Shown here one piece after another: positions 17,365-24,608 of a DNA stretch of 64,000 bases. Position 1 is the stretch's first letter. Each line of letters opens with the position of its first letter. This DNA is from Gp6-AA40 sp035711805 (GTDB lineage Bacteria > Acidobacteriota > Vicinamibacteria > Vicinamibacterales > UBA2999). Under the pieces are notes generated by a model. That model worked only from the letters and a program-made list of their open reading frames with translations. It made no database searches and had not been told where the DNA came from. The position numbers and the translations under genes are program-made. The stretch is from contig DASTBV010000155.1 in assembly GCA_035711805.1 (NCBI GenBank), positions 62,001-126,000 on the forward strand. The letters run 5' to 3'.

Positions 17365-18596
17365 GAATCGAGCGACAGGCGGGAAGCCGAGCGAAGGAAC
17401 CCCTGCCTGAAAGTATCAAAGGTCCGAAACGCTATAGCGTCTCTGATCCTCCGCATCGTGTCAAGGTAAAAGGTCAAATTATGCAACGTGTTAAGGGCAC
17501 CTGCGGTCATTTCCCCTGCGAGGTAGAGATGCCGCAGGTAGGCCCGTGAATGGTGGCGGCAGGTGTAGCAACCGCAGGCGGGATCGAGCGGCCGGTCGTC
17601 CTCGGCGTAGCGGGCATTCTTGATGTTGATCCGTCCCTCGCTGGTGAAGAGCTGCCCGTTGCGCGCGTTGCGCGTTGGCATCACACAGTCGAACATGTCG
17701 ATGCCGCGGGCGACCGACTCGACGAGGTCCTCGGGAGTGCCAGCGCCCATCAGATACCTCGGCCGATCCACGGGCAGCTGACGGGCCGTCTGCTCCGTGA
17801 TGGCATACATCACCTCGACCGGCTCGCCAACGCTGAGCCCGCCGATCGCGTAACCCTCGAACCCTGTTTGCACGGTTCCCGCAGCGCTCTCGTCGCGCAG
17901 ATCCTGAAAAACGCCGCCCTGCACGATCCCGAACTGCGCCTGGCCGGGATTTGAGACCTGAACGTCCTTGCCGTCGGCAGTCGGGTCGTGCCGCGACCCG
18001 GCCCAGGCTGTGCTGCTCGGCCCGTCCACGTGCGCGGACCGGCTGCGGCCCGCACGCAACCCGGTGAACCGCTCGCGGCACCGCCGCGCCCACCGGAGCG
18101 ACAGCTGCATCGACCGGGCGGCATCGTCCCGCGATGCCGGATACGAGAGGCACTCGTCCAGCACCATCGCGACGTCCGAGCCGAGCCGCGCCTGAATGTC
18201 GACCGCACGTTCAGGTGTCAGGACGTGGCGCGATCCGTCGAGGTGCGACTGGAATTCCGCTCCCTCCTCGCGGATCACCCGGCGCGCCGCAAGGCTGAAG
18301 ATCTGGTAACCGCCGCTGTCGGTCAGGATCGGCCGGTTCCAGCCGATGAACGCGTGGAGCCCTCCGCGGCGCGCGATGAGCTCGTCCCCGGGGCGGAGAA
18401 ACAGATGATAGGTGTTGCCGAGAATGATCTCCGCCCCGGCGTCCCGAACGTCACGGTGAAGCGCCGCTTTGACGGTGCCCTGCGTACCAACAGGCATGAA
18501 CGCCGGCGTCTGCACCACCCCATGCGGTGTCTGGAGCTCTCCGCGGCGGGCGGCACCATCGGTGCCGTGCAGCGTGAAGCGAAATGAGCTCGTCAT
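17361..18596 (-). CDS. tgt: queuine/preQ1 tRNA-guanine transglycosylase
   Basis: Swaps guanine-34 for preQ1 in GUN-anticodon tRNAs on the route to queuosine. The catalytic nucleophile region ILTDSGGYQIFSL holds D93. GIVQGGVFQDLR, RYLMGAGTPEDLV and FDCVMPTRNARNG are intact, and the zinc site (CGCYTCRHHSRAYLRHL) is complete. At 411 residues it is longer than the usual ~375: an extra, low-complexity Gly/Ser/Arg segment of about 40 residues (about 179-219) sits between RERF and QFGIVQGG, and there is a C-terminal tail. First gene of the operon with yajC and secDF, the common arrangement. Confidence 0.95.
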   Translation of the reverse strand: MTSSFRFTLHGTDGAARRGELQTPHGVVQTPAFMPVGTQGTVKAALHRDVRDAGAEIILGNTYHLFLRPGDELIARRGGLHAFIGWNRPILTDSGGYQIFSLAARRVIREEGAEFQSHLDGSRHVLTPERAVDIQARLGSDVAMVLDECLSYPASRDDAARSMQLSLRWARRCRERFTGLRAGRSRSAHVDGPSSTAWAGSRHDPTADGKDVQVSNPGQAQFGIVQGGVFQDLRDESAAGTVQTGFEGYAIGGLSVGEPVEVMYAITEQTARQLPVDRPRYLMGAGTPEDLVESVARGIDMFDCVMPTRNARNGQLFTSEGRINIKNARYAEDDRPLDPACGCYTCRHHSRAYLRHLYLAGEMTAGALNTLHNLTFYLDTMRRIRDAIAFRTFDTFRQGFLRSASRLSLDS

Positions 18597-18630
18597 GTCG
18601 AGTGGAGTGCGGCTTTAGCCGGATTCGTAC

Positions 18631-18648
18631 GTCCGCCTGTAGGCGGAC
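18631..18648. repeat. GTCCGCC/GGCGGAC hairpin between divergent tgt and ddl
   Basis: GTCCGCC (18631-18637) and GGCGGAC (18642-18648) flank TGTA. A TATTAT -10-like box (18650-18655) for ddl follows directly, so the palindrome lies where it could act as an operator. It is also a member of the dispersed GGCGGACC repeat group. Confidence 0.55.
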
Positions 18649-18663
18649 CTATTATTAGTACGC

Positions 18664-19758
18664 GTGAGCAAACTGCGAGTGGGCGTGATCTTCGGCGGTC
18701 GATCGGGCGAGCATGAGGTGTCCATCGCATCCGCCGCCTCAATTTTCAAACATCTCGATCGCACGCTCTACGAGCCCGTGCCTATCCGGATTGAAAAGGA
18801 TGGGCGCTGGGCGCTGACCTCGAAGATGCCGACGGCGATTTCCGCGGCCGACGTCCTCAAACAGTCGGCAACCGAAGCGCTGCAGGTCGTCGAACCCACG
18901 GCCGCCGTCAGCCGATCCGGGATCGACGTCGTGTTCCCGGTGCTGCACGGCACCTACGGCGAAGACGGCACCGTCCAGGGGTTGCTGGAGCTGGCGAACG
19001 TGCCGTATGTCGGGTGCGGCGTGCTGGCGTCCGCAGCCGGGATGGACAAAGCGGTGATGAAGAAGCTCTTCATTCACCACGGCCTGCCGGTCGGTCCGTT
19101 CATCGCCACTCTGCGTCACGAGTGGGAGCGGGATGGGGCAGCCATCACCAGACGCGTCCGCGAAGAGCTGACGTACCCGGTCTTCGTAAAACCCGCCAAT
19201 CTCGGTTCGAGCGTCGGCATCTCCAAAGCGAAATCGGATGGCGACTTCGAGAAAGCGATGACGATGGCGCTGCAGTTCGACCGCAAGGTGGTCATCGAGG
19301 CGGCGGTGCCAAACGCCAGGGAGCTCGAGTGTGCCGTGCTCGGAAACGACGACCCCGAGGCCTCGCTCCCTGGCGAGGTGATTACCTCGCGCGAGTTCTA
19401 CGACTACGAAGCGAAGTACCTCGACGACAGCTCGCAGACGCTGATTCCGGCGCCGCTCGACGAGCGGCAGACCGCCGAAATCAGACGACTCTCCATCGAG
19501 GCCTTCAAGGCCGTCGAGTGCGCCGGCATGGCGCGGGTCGACTTCCTCTTGTCGCGCGATACCGGGCAGCTGTTCGTCAACGAGGTCAACACGATCCCCG
19601 GCTTCACGACCATCAGCATGTATCCGAAGATGTGGGAAGCCACGGGGCTGCCGTATCCGCGGCTGCTCGAACGGCTCATCAAGCTCGCCATCGAGCGGCA
19701 CGACGAGAAGCAGCGGCTGCGCACCAGCGTGACCGAAGACCACGTCGATGACCGATGA
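18664..19758 (+). CDS. ddl: D-alanine--D-alanine ligase
   Basis: Makes the D-Ala-D-Ala dipeptide for peptidoglycan, using ATP. 364 residues, ATP-grasp fold. N-terminal VIFGGRSGEHEVSIASAASI is diagnostic; VFPVLHGTYGEDGTVQGLLE, YVGCGVLASAAGMDK, FVKPANLGSSVGISK (ATP-binding) and FVNEVNTIPGFTTISMYPKM (metal/product site) follow in order. It starts at GTG eight bases after a TATTAT box. Its stop overlaps an ATG (ATGA) that opens the next gene. Confidence 0.96.
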   Translation: MSKLRVGVIFGGRSGEHEVSIASAASIFKHLDRTLYEPVPIRIEKDGRWALTSKMPTAISAADVLKQSATEALQVVEPTAAVSRSGIDVVFPVLHGTYGEDGTVQGLLELANVPYVGCGVLASAAGMDKAVMKKLFIHHGLPVGPFIATLRHEWERDGAAITRRVREELTYPVFVKPANLGSSVGISKAKSDGDFEKAMTMALQFDRKVVIEAAVPNARELECAVLGNDDPEASLPGEVITSREFYDYEAKYLDDSSQTLIPAPLDERQTAEIRRLSIEAFKAVECAGMARVDFLLSRDTGQLFVNEVNTIPGFTTISMYPKMWEATGLPYPRLLERLIKLAIERHDEKQRLRTSVTEDHVDDR

Positions 19759-21032
19759 TGGTAGAGGCCGACCTTTCCGCCTCCGCCGGTCGCGAGCGAC
19801 CCGACGCAAGCCGCGTTGTCTGCGCGGTCCGGGTTGCGGACCGGGCTACGGCGGACCTCGCCGAAGCGCGAAGGCGGGCAGGTCGGCCTTTCATCGTGTT
19901 GGTCACGGCGGCGACGGCCGTCGCGATTGCCGCCAGCATCCCGCGCGTTACAGCACAATCCCCAGGCCTGACCGGCGGCGAGCAGGTCGCCCGCACCTAC
20001 GACACCATCCTGGATGCCCGGTTCGAAGAGGTGACTCCTCTTCTGACGGGCACATGTCCTCCAGCGCCCGCCGAAGTCTGCCAGCTCCTGGCGGTGGTCT
20101 CGATGTGGTGGCAGATTCAGCAGGATCCGCTGCAGCGTGGTCTCGATCCGACATTCCAGCAGCAGGCGGACGCGGCCATCGACCAGATGGAGCGATGGAC
20201 CATGCGGGAACCCGGGCGTGCCGAAGCGTGGTTCTACCTGGGAGGCGCTGTCGGCGCGCGCGCGCAGTGGCGCGTACTGCGCGGGCAGACCGTCGCCGCG
20301 GCCCGCGACGGCAAACGCATCAAGAGCTCCCTCGAGCGGGCGCTCATGCTCGACCCTGGCCTCCTGGATGCCTACTTCGGCATCGGCCTTTACCACTATT
20401 ACGCCGGGGTGGCGCCGGCCTTCGCGAAGATCCTCCGGTGGCTTCTGCTGCTGCCGGGCGGGGACCGCGAGCGCGGGCTCGACGAGATGCTGCGCGCCAG
20501 GAACGGCGGTCAACTACTCCGCAGCGAGGCCGATTACCAGCTCTATCAGATCTACCGGTGGTACGAAAAGCAGCCGTCGAGGGCGATCGAGCTGCTCACC
20601 GCTCTGGCTGCGCGCTACCCGCATAACCCGCATTTTTCTCAGCAAATCGCCGAAATCGAGGACCACACCGAGAACCACGCCGGCAGCCTCCGCGTGTGGG
20701 AAGAGCTCCGCGAGCGCGCGCGGTCCGGGCGCGTCGCAAATGCGCCAGCAGTCCTCGCGCGGGCCGAACTCGGGACGGCCCTCGAGCTCGATCACCTTGG
20801 GCGGCCCGAAGCCGCGCTCCCGCACCTGCGCGCGGTCATCGACGCGAAGCCGCGCTCACCCGTCGGCGCCGAGGCGCTCGCGCAGCTGCAGCTGGGCAAC
20901 GCCTACGACCGGCTCGCGCGCCGCGAACAGGCGATCGCGGCCTACCGCGCCGCGCTGGCGATGAACCCGGCGGGCGATCCGCTGAAGATCGAATCACGCG
21001 CGCGCACCGGACTCCGCACGCCGGCTCGATAG
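19755..21032 (+). CDS. secreted or membrane-anchored TPR-like protein
   Basis: Function unknown. From residue 46 on there is a basic-plus-hydrophobic export signal (RRRAGRP, then a helix ending near RVTAQSP), followed by TPR-like helical repeats, e.g. AEAWFYLGGAVGARAQWRVL, DAYFGIGLYHYYAG and LAQLQLGNAYDRLARREQAI. The ATG at 19755 overlaps the ddl stop (ATGA), which argues for coupling. However, the first ~45 codons lie inside a dispersed palindromic repeat, and the only other in-frame starts before the signal core are GTG 19896 and TTG 19899. The start is therefore uncertain. The stop codon overlaps the left arm of another inverted repeat. Confidence 0.75.
   Translation: MMVEADLSASAGRERPDASRVVCAVRVADRATADLAEARRRAGRPFIVLVTAATAVAIAASIPRVTAQSPGLTGGEQVARTYDTILDARFEEVTPLLTGTCPPAPAEVCQLLAVVSMWWQIQQDPLQRGLDPTFQQQADAAIDQMERWTMREPGRAEAWFYLGGAVGARAQWRVLRGQTVAAARDGKRIKSSLERALMLDPGLLDAYFGIGLYHYYAGVAPAFAKILRWLLLLPGGDRERGLDEMLRARNGGQLLRSEADYQLYQIYRWYEKQPSRAIELLTALAARYPHNPHFSQQIAEIEDHTENHAGSLRVWEELRERARSGRVANAPAVLARAELGTALELDHLGRPEAALPHLRAVIDAKPRSPVGAEALAQLQLGNAYDRLARREQAIAAYRAALAMNPAGDPLKIESRARTGLRTPAR
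19760..19892 (-). repeat. dispersed GGCCGACC-ended repeat, copy 1
   Basis: On the minus strand it begins GAAAGGCCGACCTGCCCGC and ends GGCGGAGGCGGAAAGG then TCGGCCTCTACC. The same ends, in the opposite orientation and with a shorter centre, bound the element at 34350-34427. The ends are inverted repeats (AGGCCGACCT/AGGTCGGCCT). It lies in the 5' part of the TPR gene. Confidence 0.75.
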
Positions 21033-21129
21033 CACGAAGGCACGAAGAGGTCGAAGGGCACGAAGAGGTCGTGGCCGCGTTAAGGGAACGGAGTCTTCGT
21101 AGCTTCGATCGCTTCGCGCCTTCGTGCTA
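21030..21129. repeat. 100-bp element with 18-bp terminal inverted repeats
   Basis: TAGCACGAAGGCACGAAG (21030-21047) is mirrored by CTTCGCGCCTTCGTGCTA (21112-21129), 17 of 18 positions pairing, with further CACGAAGAGGTCG direct repeats inside. The left arm starts on the TAG stop of the TPR gene. Together with the promoter and leader described next, this fills the ~320-bp gap to 21357; no other gene is seen there. Confidence 0.75.
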
Positions 21130-21234
21130 ATGGAGTTGATCGCTCGCGCCGACACTTGACAGAGTGGGTGCGATTGGACGTGGCTTTCGCACGATGAAGA
21201 CCGCGATCTTTTGACAAGCCGATCGATTTTGTGC

Positions 21235-21262
21235 TTGACAGTAAGAAAATCTCACCCATAAT
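21235..21262 (+). promoter_or_regulatory. near-consensus sigma70 promoter for first lysine-rich peptide
   Basis: TTGACA (21235-21240), 16-bp spacer, CATAAT (21257-21262). The predicted start near 21269 gives a leader of about 88 nt. It contains a hairpin (GGGTGG/CCACCC around 21279-21300) and a second complementary pair (CTCAGCC/GGCTGAG), then the AAGGAG ribosome site at 21345-21350. Confidence 0.75.
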
Positions 21263-21356
21263 CTACATCTGGTATGAGGGTGGATGGCTCAGCCCACCCG
21301 TTGTGACGGCCAAGCGGTTCGTCGGAGGCTGAGTCGCTAACTCTAAGGAGAGCACA

Positions 21357-21407
21357 ATGGCGAAGAAGGCCAAGGGCGCGAAGAAGAAGGCCGCGAAGAA
21401 GCGGTAG
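21357..21407 (+). CDS. 16-residue lysine-rich peptide, copy 1
   Basis: Encodes MAKKAKGAKKKAAKKR: eight Lys plus one Arg in sixteen residues, no acidic residue. An AAGGAG ribosome site lies six bases before the ATG, a near-consensus promoter lies upstream and a strong terminator downstream, so this looks like a complete monocistronic gene. A second gene at 21648 encodes the identical peptide; the three base differences are all silent (GCC/GCA, CGG/CGC, TAG/TAA) while flanks differ. The peptide resembles the Lys/Ala tails of histone H1-like and HU-like proteins, so binding to DNA, RNA or polyphosphate is plausible but inferred. Confidence 0.7.
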   Translation: MAKKAKGAKKKAAKKR

Positions 21408-21426
21408 TTCTTCGACAAGGCTTCAA

Positions 21427-21458
21427 GGGGTGCTCGCCAAGGGCACCCCATTTTTTTT
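21427..21458 (+). terminator. rho-independent terminator after peptide gene 1
   Basis: GGGGTGC (21427-21433) pairs with GCACCCC (21443-21449), followed by A and eight Ts (21451-21458). It lies 20 bp after the stop codon of the first lysine-rich peptide gene. Confidence 0.9.
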
Positions 21459-21647
21459 ATCTCTCGATTCACAGCACCTAGTTGACGCGCTCCCGATGAC
21501 ACGCACGCCACACCGCGTGTCGAAGTTCTGCGGGAGTGTCCCACGAAGCGAGAACGCCGGTATCCGGCCCGACGTGCCAGGCGGCAGGGTGCGCCGGGTA
21601 CCGTGGCGCACATCTCGCGAATAGTTCACGTGAAGGGGGGGATTCAG

Positions 21648-21698
21648 ATGGCGAAGAAGGCAAAGGGCGCGAAGAAGAAGGCCGCGAAGAAGCGCTAA
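21648..21698 (+). CDS. 16-residue lysine-rich peptide, copy 2
   Basis: Encodes the same MAKKAKGAKKKAAKKR as copy 1 with three silent changes. A purine-rich ribosome site (GAAGGGGGGGA, 21632-21642) precedes the ATG. I see no convincing promoter in the 190 bp between the terminator of copy 1 and this gene, apart from a TTGACG at 21482 lacking a matching -10. A GTGCGCC/GGCGCAC hairpin lies at 21589-21611. It is convergent with the HEAT-cyclophilin gene, 22 bp away. Confidence 0.62.
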   Translation: MAKKAKGAKKKAAKKR

Positions 21699-21720
21699 CT
21701 TCGAAAGCCAGAGGGCGGGG

Positions 21721-23868
21721 TTACTGCGATGCGGTGACCCCGTCCCAAATCCGCACGCTGCGCACGATATCCCACTGCGCAATCCGATCGACAACCTCCA
21801 TCCCGCTGACTACGTGCCCGAACACGGTGTACCGCGCATCCAGGTGCGGCTGCGGTGAGTGCGTGATGAAGAACTGGCTCCCGCCCGTATCCTTCCCCGC
21901 GAGCGCCATTCCCACCGTCCCACGCAGATACGGACGCTGATTGATTTCATCGCGGATGGTGTAGCCGGGACCGCCCTCCCCGTCGCCGCGCGGGTCGCCG
22001 TCCTGGACCACGAAGTCCGGCACGACGCGATGAATGGCGAGGCCGTTGAAGTATCCCTTCCGGGCGAGCGTCACGAAGTTGTCCACGGTCAGCGGAGCAT
22101 CCAGTACCGCCAGCTCGATCTCAATCGTGCCCTTGTCGGTTTCGATGAACGCGTGCGGGGAATACTTCGGATTCACCAACGTGAGGATCCGCTGCTCGTC
22201 GGCGGCGACGTCCGACGGCGCGGGGCGCATCGCCGCGTCCACGTCGGCGGCGCCGCCCGGTCGCAGGACCGCCGCTGCCCGCAAGCGCAGCGCCCAGTCC
22301 TTGTCCGTCAGTGCCTGTTGGAGCATCTGCCGCCCGGTTGCGGGTTCGATGGCAGTAATCGCGGTGAGTATCGCGTCCCTGGCGCCATAAGTGACGTCGC
22401 CGAGCGCGATCTTGTACGCCTCGAGGAGCGCCGGAATCATCGCCGCGGACTTGAGCTCGCCGAGCGCCGTCGCCGCAGCCGCACGGACGGCAAAATCGTC
22501 GGCCTGCAGCTTCTCGAGCAGGATCTTCTCGAAACCCTGGGGCTTGCTCGCCGCCAGCGCCTCGAGCGCCGCGGGCACCACGCGCTGATCGCGGTCCTCC
22601 AGCAGCGCCCGGAGCCGTGGGAGGCTGCGCTCGCCCGGAAGCGTTCCAAGCGCCGCCGCTTCAGCCACGCGGACGCTCCAGTCCCGGTCCGGTTCCAGAC
22701 CCGCAAGCGTGGCAATGAAAACGTCGGGATCCACCCGCGCCAGCGCCCGGAGCGCTGTGCCACGGATTCCGGGCAGCGGATCCATCATCAGGTCGATGAG
22801 CAGATCTGCGTGTTCAGCGGCCGCGAGCGCGCCGATGCTGGTCGCCGCCTCCAGCCGTAACCCGGGATCGGCGGATCGATCCGCCACGATCTTGACCAGC
22901 AGTGCGATCGCGGCTGGCTCCGCGAGCGCTCCCAGACCGCGCACCGCCTGAATCACGACCGCCGGATGGGCTTTCCGCGCCTCGACGATCTGCCGCAAAG
23001 CGGCCGCCGCCTGCGGCGCTTTGAGGCCGGCCAGACCGCGGGCGGAAAACGCCGCCGTGTAACGCCCCGGCGTAGTGAGCAGCGCGAGGAGGGCCGGGGC
23101 GGCGCGTGGATCATTGATGCGCCCGAGCGCGTACGCCACCGGCCACCAGCGCGAGACAGGCTGGCCGGAAGCGTCGAGCACCGCGGCCGCAAGCGCGTCG
23201 TATGACCCGAGCCGCACGAGGGCGTAGATCGCCAGTCTCGCCGCGTCCGCCGCGGGCGCCAGCGGATACGTCAGATCGTCGGGCTCGATGCCGTTGAGCG
23301 CACCCGCCGCAATCTGCCGGCGAACGATGCCGCTGACCGCGTCCGCATCGGCGCGATTGCCGATCGAGCCGAGGGCTTCAGCCGCCCGGCCCTGGACGAT
23401 CGGCTCGGGATCATCGAGCGACTTGAGCAGCGCCGCACGCGCCGACTGGTGCCCAATGAGGCCGAGCGCAAAGGCCGCCATCTGCCGCACCTCGACGTCT
23501 GCGTCCGCCAGCAGCGGAAGCAGCGGTTCGACTCCTTCGACCAGCCCGACGCGCCCGACGGCAAGAGCGGCCCGCCGTCTGACGCGTCCTTCTCCGTCGC
23601 CGAGCATCGGAATCAGATCCGACGGTGCGGGACGCGCATAGACCGCCGGCGTCTTCAGCGTCGCCGGCTGCAGGATTGCCGGTGGCGGCGGAGAGGGGTC
23701 CTTGAGGATCCGCTGGTCCTCGAGCCTGATCACCCACGCGAGCTTCTCTTCCGGCGTGATGTCGGGGGGCGGCGCTGGGGCGGAGGGAACGACCGTGGCA
23801 ACCGGGACGGAGGCACACGACGCGGCCGCAAGCGCAAGGCAGAATGAAAGGAGCCGCCATGCGTGCAT
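21721..23868 (-). CDS. HEAT-repeat lipoprotein fused to cyclophilin-type PPIase
   Basis: A 715-residue envelope protein. The signal peptide ends in LALAAASC, a good lipobox. After a Pro-rich linker, residues about 85-530 are HEAT/PBS-lyase-like repeats (e.g. VRRRAALAVGRVGLVEGVEP, VRQMAAFALGLIGHQSA, IVQGRAAEALGSIG). The C-terminal ~150 residues are a cyclophilin domain: FIETDKGTIEIEL, NFVTLARKGYFNGLAIHRVV, FVVQDGDPRGDGEGGPGY and GSQFFITHSPQPHLDARYTV, with the catalytic Arg in HRVV. It probably catalyses prolyl isomerisation on a client held by the repeats. I used the ATG at 23868, in front of the lipoprotein signal. Divergent from the kinase gene. Confidence 0.9.
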   Translation of the reverse strand: MHAWRLLSFCLALAAASCASVPVATVVPSAPAPPPDITPEEKLAWVIRLEDQRILKDPSPPPPAILQPATLKTPAVYARPAPSDLIPMLGDGEGRVRRRAALAVGRVGLVEGVEPLLPLLADADVEVRQMAAFALGLIGHQSARAALLKSLDDPEPIVQGRAAEALGSIGNRADADAVSGIVRRQIAAGALNGIEPDDLTYPLAPAADAARLAIYALVRLGSYDALAAAVLDASGQPVSRWWPVAYALGRINDPRAAPALLALLTTPGRYTAAFSARGLAGLKAPQAAAALRQIVEARKAHPAVVIQAVRGLGALAEPAAIALLVKIVADRSADPGLRLEAATSIGALAAAEHADLLIDLMMDPLPGIRGTALRALARVDPDVFIATLAGLEPDRDWSVRVAEAAALGTLPGERSLPRLRALLEDRDQRVVPAALEALAASKPQGFEKILLEKLQADDFAVRAAAATALGELKSAAMIPALLEAYKIALGDVTYGARDAILTAITAIEPATGRQMLQQALTDKDWALRLRAAAVLRPGGAADVDAAMRPAPSDVAADEQRILTLVNPKYSPHAFIETDKGTIEIELAVLDAPLTVDNFVTLARKGYFNGLAIHRVVPDFVVQDGDPRGDGEGGPGYTIRDEINQRPYLRGTVGMALAGKDTGGSQFFITHSPQPHLDARYTVFGHVVSGMEVVDRIAQWDIVRSVRIWDGVTASQ

Positions 23869-23902
23869 TCGCGGCGATGATAGCATCCTCATCTCACCAG
23901 TC

Positions 23903-24538
23903 ATGCACCGGTACATCGCGATCGAGGGGCCGATCGGCGTCGGCAAGACCGCGCTCGCCACGCGTCTCGCCAGCCGGCTGGATGCAACGACGGTGCTCGA
24001 AGAAACCGAGAACCCCTTCCTTGCGGATTTCTACGCCGGACGGCCGGGCGCCGCGCTGCAGGCACAGCTCTTCTACCTGCTCAACCGGCATCGGCAGCAG
24101 ATGTCGCTCCGCCAGGGAAATCTTTTTGCGCAGGCCACGGTTTCAGACTATCTGTTCGACCGCGACAAGGTCTTCGCCTACCTGAACCTCGACGACAACG
24201 AGCTGTTCATTTACCAGCGCCTCTACGATCTGCTCTCCAAGGACGTGTCTCCACCTGACCTCGTCGTTTACCTCCAGGCACCGACGGACGTCCTGCTCCG
24301 CCGTCAACGGGATCGGGAGAAGGAGATCGAGGATGACATTCCGGAGCCCGCGGCGGACTATCTGCGCGAGCTGAACGAGGCGTATCAGCATTTCTTTTTT
24401 CATTACACGGCGACGCCGCTACTGGTGGTGGAAACGTCCCAATTCGACCTGGCCGGCAGCGACACCGCGCTCGACGACCTGATCAGGCAGATCCGCGGAA
24501 TGGGCCGTGGAACGCAGTACTACGTGCCCAGAGGCTGA
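23903..24538 (+). CDS. deoxynucleoside kinase family protein
   Basis: Phosphorylates deoxynucleosides in the salvage pathway; cytoplasmic. 211 residues. The P-loop GPIGVGKT lies at 9-16, followed by EETENPFLADFYAG (base-binding region), a DRDKVFAYLNLDDNEL segment, PPDLVVYLQAPTDVLLRRQR (the thymidylate/dNK-type Arg segment) and the lid RQRDREKEIEDDI. The ATG at 23903 is chosen because the family begins HRYIAIEGPIG; the frame is open further upstream. Substrate preference cannot be read from sequence. Confidence 0.9.
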   Translation: MHRYIAIEGPIGVGKTALATRLASRLDATTVLEETENPFLADFYAGRPGAALQAQLFYLLNRHRQQMSLRQGNLFAQATVSDYLFDRDKVFAYLNLDDNELFIYQRLYDLLSKDVSPPDLVVYLQAPTDVLLRRQRDREKEIEDDIPEPAADYLRELNEAYQHFFFHYTATPLLVVETSQFDLAGSDTALDDLIRQIRGMGRGTQYYVPRG

Positions 24539-24571
24539 GTTCGCGGACTGCGCGGTTTTTCTGCCGCGGCT

Positions 24572-24600
24572 TTGACTTTTCAGTATCGACTTGTCTTAAT
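24572..24600 (+). promoter_or_regulatory. promoter of accD, probably leaderless
   Basis: TTGACT (24572-24577), 17-bp spacer, CTTAAT (24595-24600). The start codon at 24609 is only eight bases beyond the -10 box, so transcription should start at or just before the ATG. Confidence 0.6.
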
Positions 24601-24608
24601 ACCCCCTG

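Noticed and set aside
21478..21663. A minus-strand open frame between the two lysine-rich peptide genes, ending in a protein-like WDTPAELRHAVWRACHRERV
   Set aside because: Its start codon lies inside the second peptide gene, there is no ribosome site, and the first third is low-complexity Pro/Ser; it could be a gene remnant, but I cannot support it as a gene.
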